From NCBI RefSeq assembly GCF_000472545.1, contig NZ_AWZV01000038.1, positions 124 through 64,123 of the forward strand: a DNA stretch of 64,000 nucleotides, in the 5' to 3' direction. This DNA is from Burkholderia sp. WSM2232. GTDB taxonomy: Bacteria; Pseudomonadota; Gammaproteobacteria; Burkholderiales; Burkholderiaceae. The translations under genes were made by a program, and so were the position numbers. A model generated the notes under the pieces. The model had not been told where the DNA came from. It worked only from the letters and a program-made list of their open reading frames with translations, and did no database searches. Position 1 is the stretch's first letter. Each line of letters starts with the position of its first letter. This document shows, piece after piece, positions 62,102-64,000 of the stretch.

Positions 62102-63741
62102 ACCGCGCGCCCATCGAGCGGCCCTTGCTCCAGATAGAGGGGTTTTCCGTGCGCTTCGGCGACCGCTTCGCGGTGCGCGATCTGAGCCTTTCCATTGCGT
62201 GCGGCGAGCGGCTCGCGCTGGTCGGCGAATCGGGTTCGGGCAAGAGCGTCACGGCGTTGTCCATCTTGCGGCTCGTCGATCATGCGCGCTTGAGCGGCCG
62301 GATTCTGCTCGACGGCGAAGACCTGCTCGCAAAAACCGAGCAGGAGATGCGCGGCCTGCGCGGGGCGGACGTAGCGATGGTCTTTCAGGAGCCGATGACT
62401 GCGCTCAATCCGCTTTTCACGATCGGCAAGCAGATTGCCGAAAGCGTGCGTCTGCACGAGGGCGGGCGGCCCGACGCGGCGCGCGCGCGCGGCATCGAGC
62501 TGCTCAGGCGCACGGGCATTGCCGAGCCGGAGCGGCGTATCGACAGTTTTCCGCACCAGTTGTCAGGCGGCCAGCGTCAACGCGCGATGATCGCGATGGC
62601 GCTCGCCTGCCGTCCGCGCCTGCTTCTGGCCGACGAACCGACGACCGCGCTCGACGTCACGGTGCGCCAGCAGATTGTCGATCTGCTGATCGCGCTTCAG
62701 GAGCAGGAGGCCGCCGAGCGCGGCATGGCCGTGCTGCTCATCACGCACGATCTGAATCTCGTCAGGCGTTTCGCGCAGCGCGTCGCGGTCATGGAAAAGG
62801 GCGTGCTCGTTGAAACGAATAGGACAGAGGCGTTGTTCGCCGACCCGCGGCATCCGTACACGCAGCGTCTGCTCGACAGCGAACCGCGCCGGTCGATTGC
62901 TCCGCTCGAAAAAGGCGCGCGCCGTCTGCTCGACGTGCAAGGGCTCAGTGTCGACTACAGCACGTCCGCCAAAGGCTGGCGCTCGCTATTTGCCCGCTCG
63001 ACCTTTCGCGCGGTGCACGATGTCGATTTCAGCTTGCGGCGCGGAGAGACGCTCGGCATTGCCGGAGAATCGGGCTCGGGGAAGTCGACGCTCGCGGCCA
63101 CCGTGCTCGGCTTGCAGCGCCCGGCCTCGGGCCACGTGCATATCGACGGCATGCCGTTATCGCTGCTGACGACCGCGCGGTCGCGGCGGGCGTTGTACTC
63201 GCGCATGCAGGTGGTGTTTCAGGATCCGTTCGGCTCGCTCTCGCCCAGAATGACGGTCGAACAGATCGTCGGCGAGGGCCTTGTCATGCATCGGCCTGAG
63301 ATGGGTGCGGAGGCCCGGCGCGTGCGCGTTGCCGCATTACTGGAGGAAGTGGGGCTGCCCGCGGATGCGATGCCGCGCTATCCGCACGAGTTCTCCGGCG
63401 GCCAACGTCAACGGATTGCGATTGCCCGCGCGCTCGCGGTGGAGCCTGAACTGCTCGTGCTGGATGAACCGACAAGCGCGCTCGACGTTTCGATCCAGCA
63501 GCAGGTGCTGGCATTGCTGGTGCATCTGCAGAACACGCGCAGGCTAAGCTACCTGCTTATCACGCACGATCTTGCCGTGATGCGGGCCGTCGCTCACCGC
63601 GTGATCGTGATGAAGGCGGGGCGCGTCGTCGAGACCGGCGACACGCTCGAGGTTTTGCATGCACCGTCACATCCGTACACGCGCGCGCTGCTGGCTTCGT
63701 CATTAATGTCGCCGCAGGCGCAGGCGCAGCCGCAGCCGTAG
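62098..63741 (+). CDS. yejF: ABC transporter ATP-binding protein, YejF-like (two ATPase domains)
   Basis: 547 residues with two complete ATPases. First: Walker A GESGSGKS, signature LSGGQRQR, Walker B LLLADEPTTALDV. Second: GESGSGKS, SGGQRQRIAIARAL, LLVLDEPTSALDV. Its ATG overlaps the yejE stop. It powers the YejABEF importer of peptides, in E. coli the route for microcin C. The end is odd: residues QAQAQPQP run into a TAG that sits on a CAG-type repeat, and the same frame goes on through a Pro-Gln run for 55 more codons to 63907. Confidence 0.95.
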   Translation: MNRAPIERPLLQIEGFSVRFGDRFAVRDLSLSIACGERLALVGESGSGKSVTALSILRLVDHARLSGRILLDGEDLLAKTEQEMRGLRGADVAMVFQEPMTALNPLFTIGKQIAESVRLHEGGRPDAARARGIELLRRTGIAEPERRIDSFPHQLSGGQRQRAMIAMALACRPRLLLADEPTTALDVTVRQQIVDLLIALQEQEAAERGMAVLLITHDLNLVRRFAQRVAVMEKGVLVETNRTEALFADPRHPYTQRLLDSEPRRSIAPLEKGARRLLDVQGLSVDYSTSAKGWRSLFARSTFRAVHDVDFSLRRGETLGIAGESGSGKSTLAATVLGLQRPASGHVHIDGMPLSLLTTARSRRALYSRMQVVFQDPFGSLSPRMTVEQIVGEGLVMHRPEMGAEARRVRVAALLEEVGLPADAMPRYPHEFSGGQRQRIAIARALAVEPELLVLDEPTSALDVSIQQQVLALLVHLQNTRRLSYLLITHDLAVMRAVAHRVIVMKAGRVVETGDTLEVLHAPSHPYTRALLASSLMSPQAQAQPQP

Positions 63742-63806
63742 CCTCAGCCTCAGCCTCAGCCTCAGCCTCAGCCTCAGCCTCAGCCTCAGCCTCAGCCTCA
63801 GCCTCA
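63741..63806. repeat. Hexanucleotide microsatellite (GCCTCA)x11
   Basis: Eleven exact copies of GCCTCA begin on the last base of the yejF stop codon. Read in the yejF frame they code for (Pro-Gln)n. After the run, to 64000, no gene is seen apart from the extended frame ending at 63907-63909. Confidence 0.95.
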
Positions 63807-64000
63807 GCCGCGGCTGCGGCCGCAGCGGCAGATCGGCTCGTACAAGCCGCACGGAGCATACGGTCCTGAACGACAGGGGCCATGCCCGGGGCGTGTCGCC
63901 GCGAGGTAAATCGCGCGGCTTGATGCCTTTGGCCACGGCGGGTGGAGGTTGACCAGGTCGCTGCATCCAGGCGCAAGTGGCGAACCGGTCCAGCCACTAT

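Noticed and set aside
63741..63806. Possible CRISPR-like array
   Set aside because: The units are six bases with no spacers; it is a simple microsatellite.

Overview
The window looks like a chromosomal or megaplasmid segment of a Burkholderiaceae bacterium (Paraburkholderia, Caballeronia or Burkholderia type). This rests on high GC, GGAGAC-type ribosome binding sites, a DUF4148 protein, a Burkholderia-type porin, aromatic-acid (AAHS) transporters and many LysR regulators. No rRNA or tRNA was seen. The genus call is inference.

Layout. 1-12 kb: a catabolic region with the end of a LysR gene, an EamA exporter, a thiolase and hydroxyacyl-CoA-type dehydrogenase pair, an AraC regulator, a secreted tannase/feruloyl-esterase-family lipoprotein, an AAHS transporter, a nitroreductase and an acyl-CoA ligase. 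12.5-22 kb: small redox modules, each with its own divergent regulator (SDR/aldo-keto reductase with LysR, SDR with TetR, flavin monooxygenase with MarR). Their operators can be read directly as inverted repeats. Between them lie decayed genes: methionine aminopeptidase, IS66 and IS3 orfA. 22-30.8 kb: a very GC-rich block (LysR, flavin hydroxylase, AAHS transporter, FAH hydrolase, extradiol dioxygenase, porin, type B carboxylesterase) that reads as uptake, hydrolysis, hydroxylation and ring cleavage of an aromatic ester. 30.8-32.2 kb: a LuxR-type remnant and an EAL protein with altered active-site residues.

32.8-50.4 kb is the most interesting part. A CHASE2 sensor kinase and an OmpR-type response regulator lie next to an acyl-CoA-oxidase-like protein, a P450, a free ACP, a MaoC hydratase, a KS-AT-ACP-TE polyketide synthase, a crotonyl-CoA carboxylase/reductase (CCR), a fatty-acyl-AMP ligase fused to an ACP, and a ketoreductase. 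A direct repeat close to GTTCACAAAA(G/A)TTCA occurs six times here, only in non-coding DNA: before the regulator, before the oxidase, twice between CCR and FAAL, and twice beyond the ketoreductase. The parts suggest a condensation like that of mycobacterial FadD32/Pks13. The oxidase-like protein would make a 2-enoyl-CoA, CCR would carboxylate it to an alkylmalonyl-CoA, the FAAL-ACP would supply the second chain, and KS/TE would release an alpha-branched beta-oxo product for reduction by the SDR. This is a hypothesis from gene content.

50.4-53 kb holds an IS3 orfB remnant, a lipocalin lipoprotein and a small hypothetical gene. 53-64 kb is a GC-rich import system: a TonB-dependent receptor, exbB-exbD-tonB and a yejABEF-type peptide ABC transporter, probably one route across both membranes. 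A hexanucleotide microsatellite sits on the yejF stop codon.
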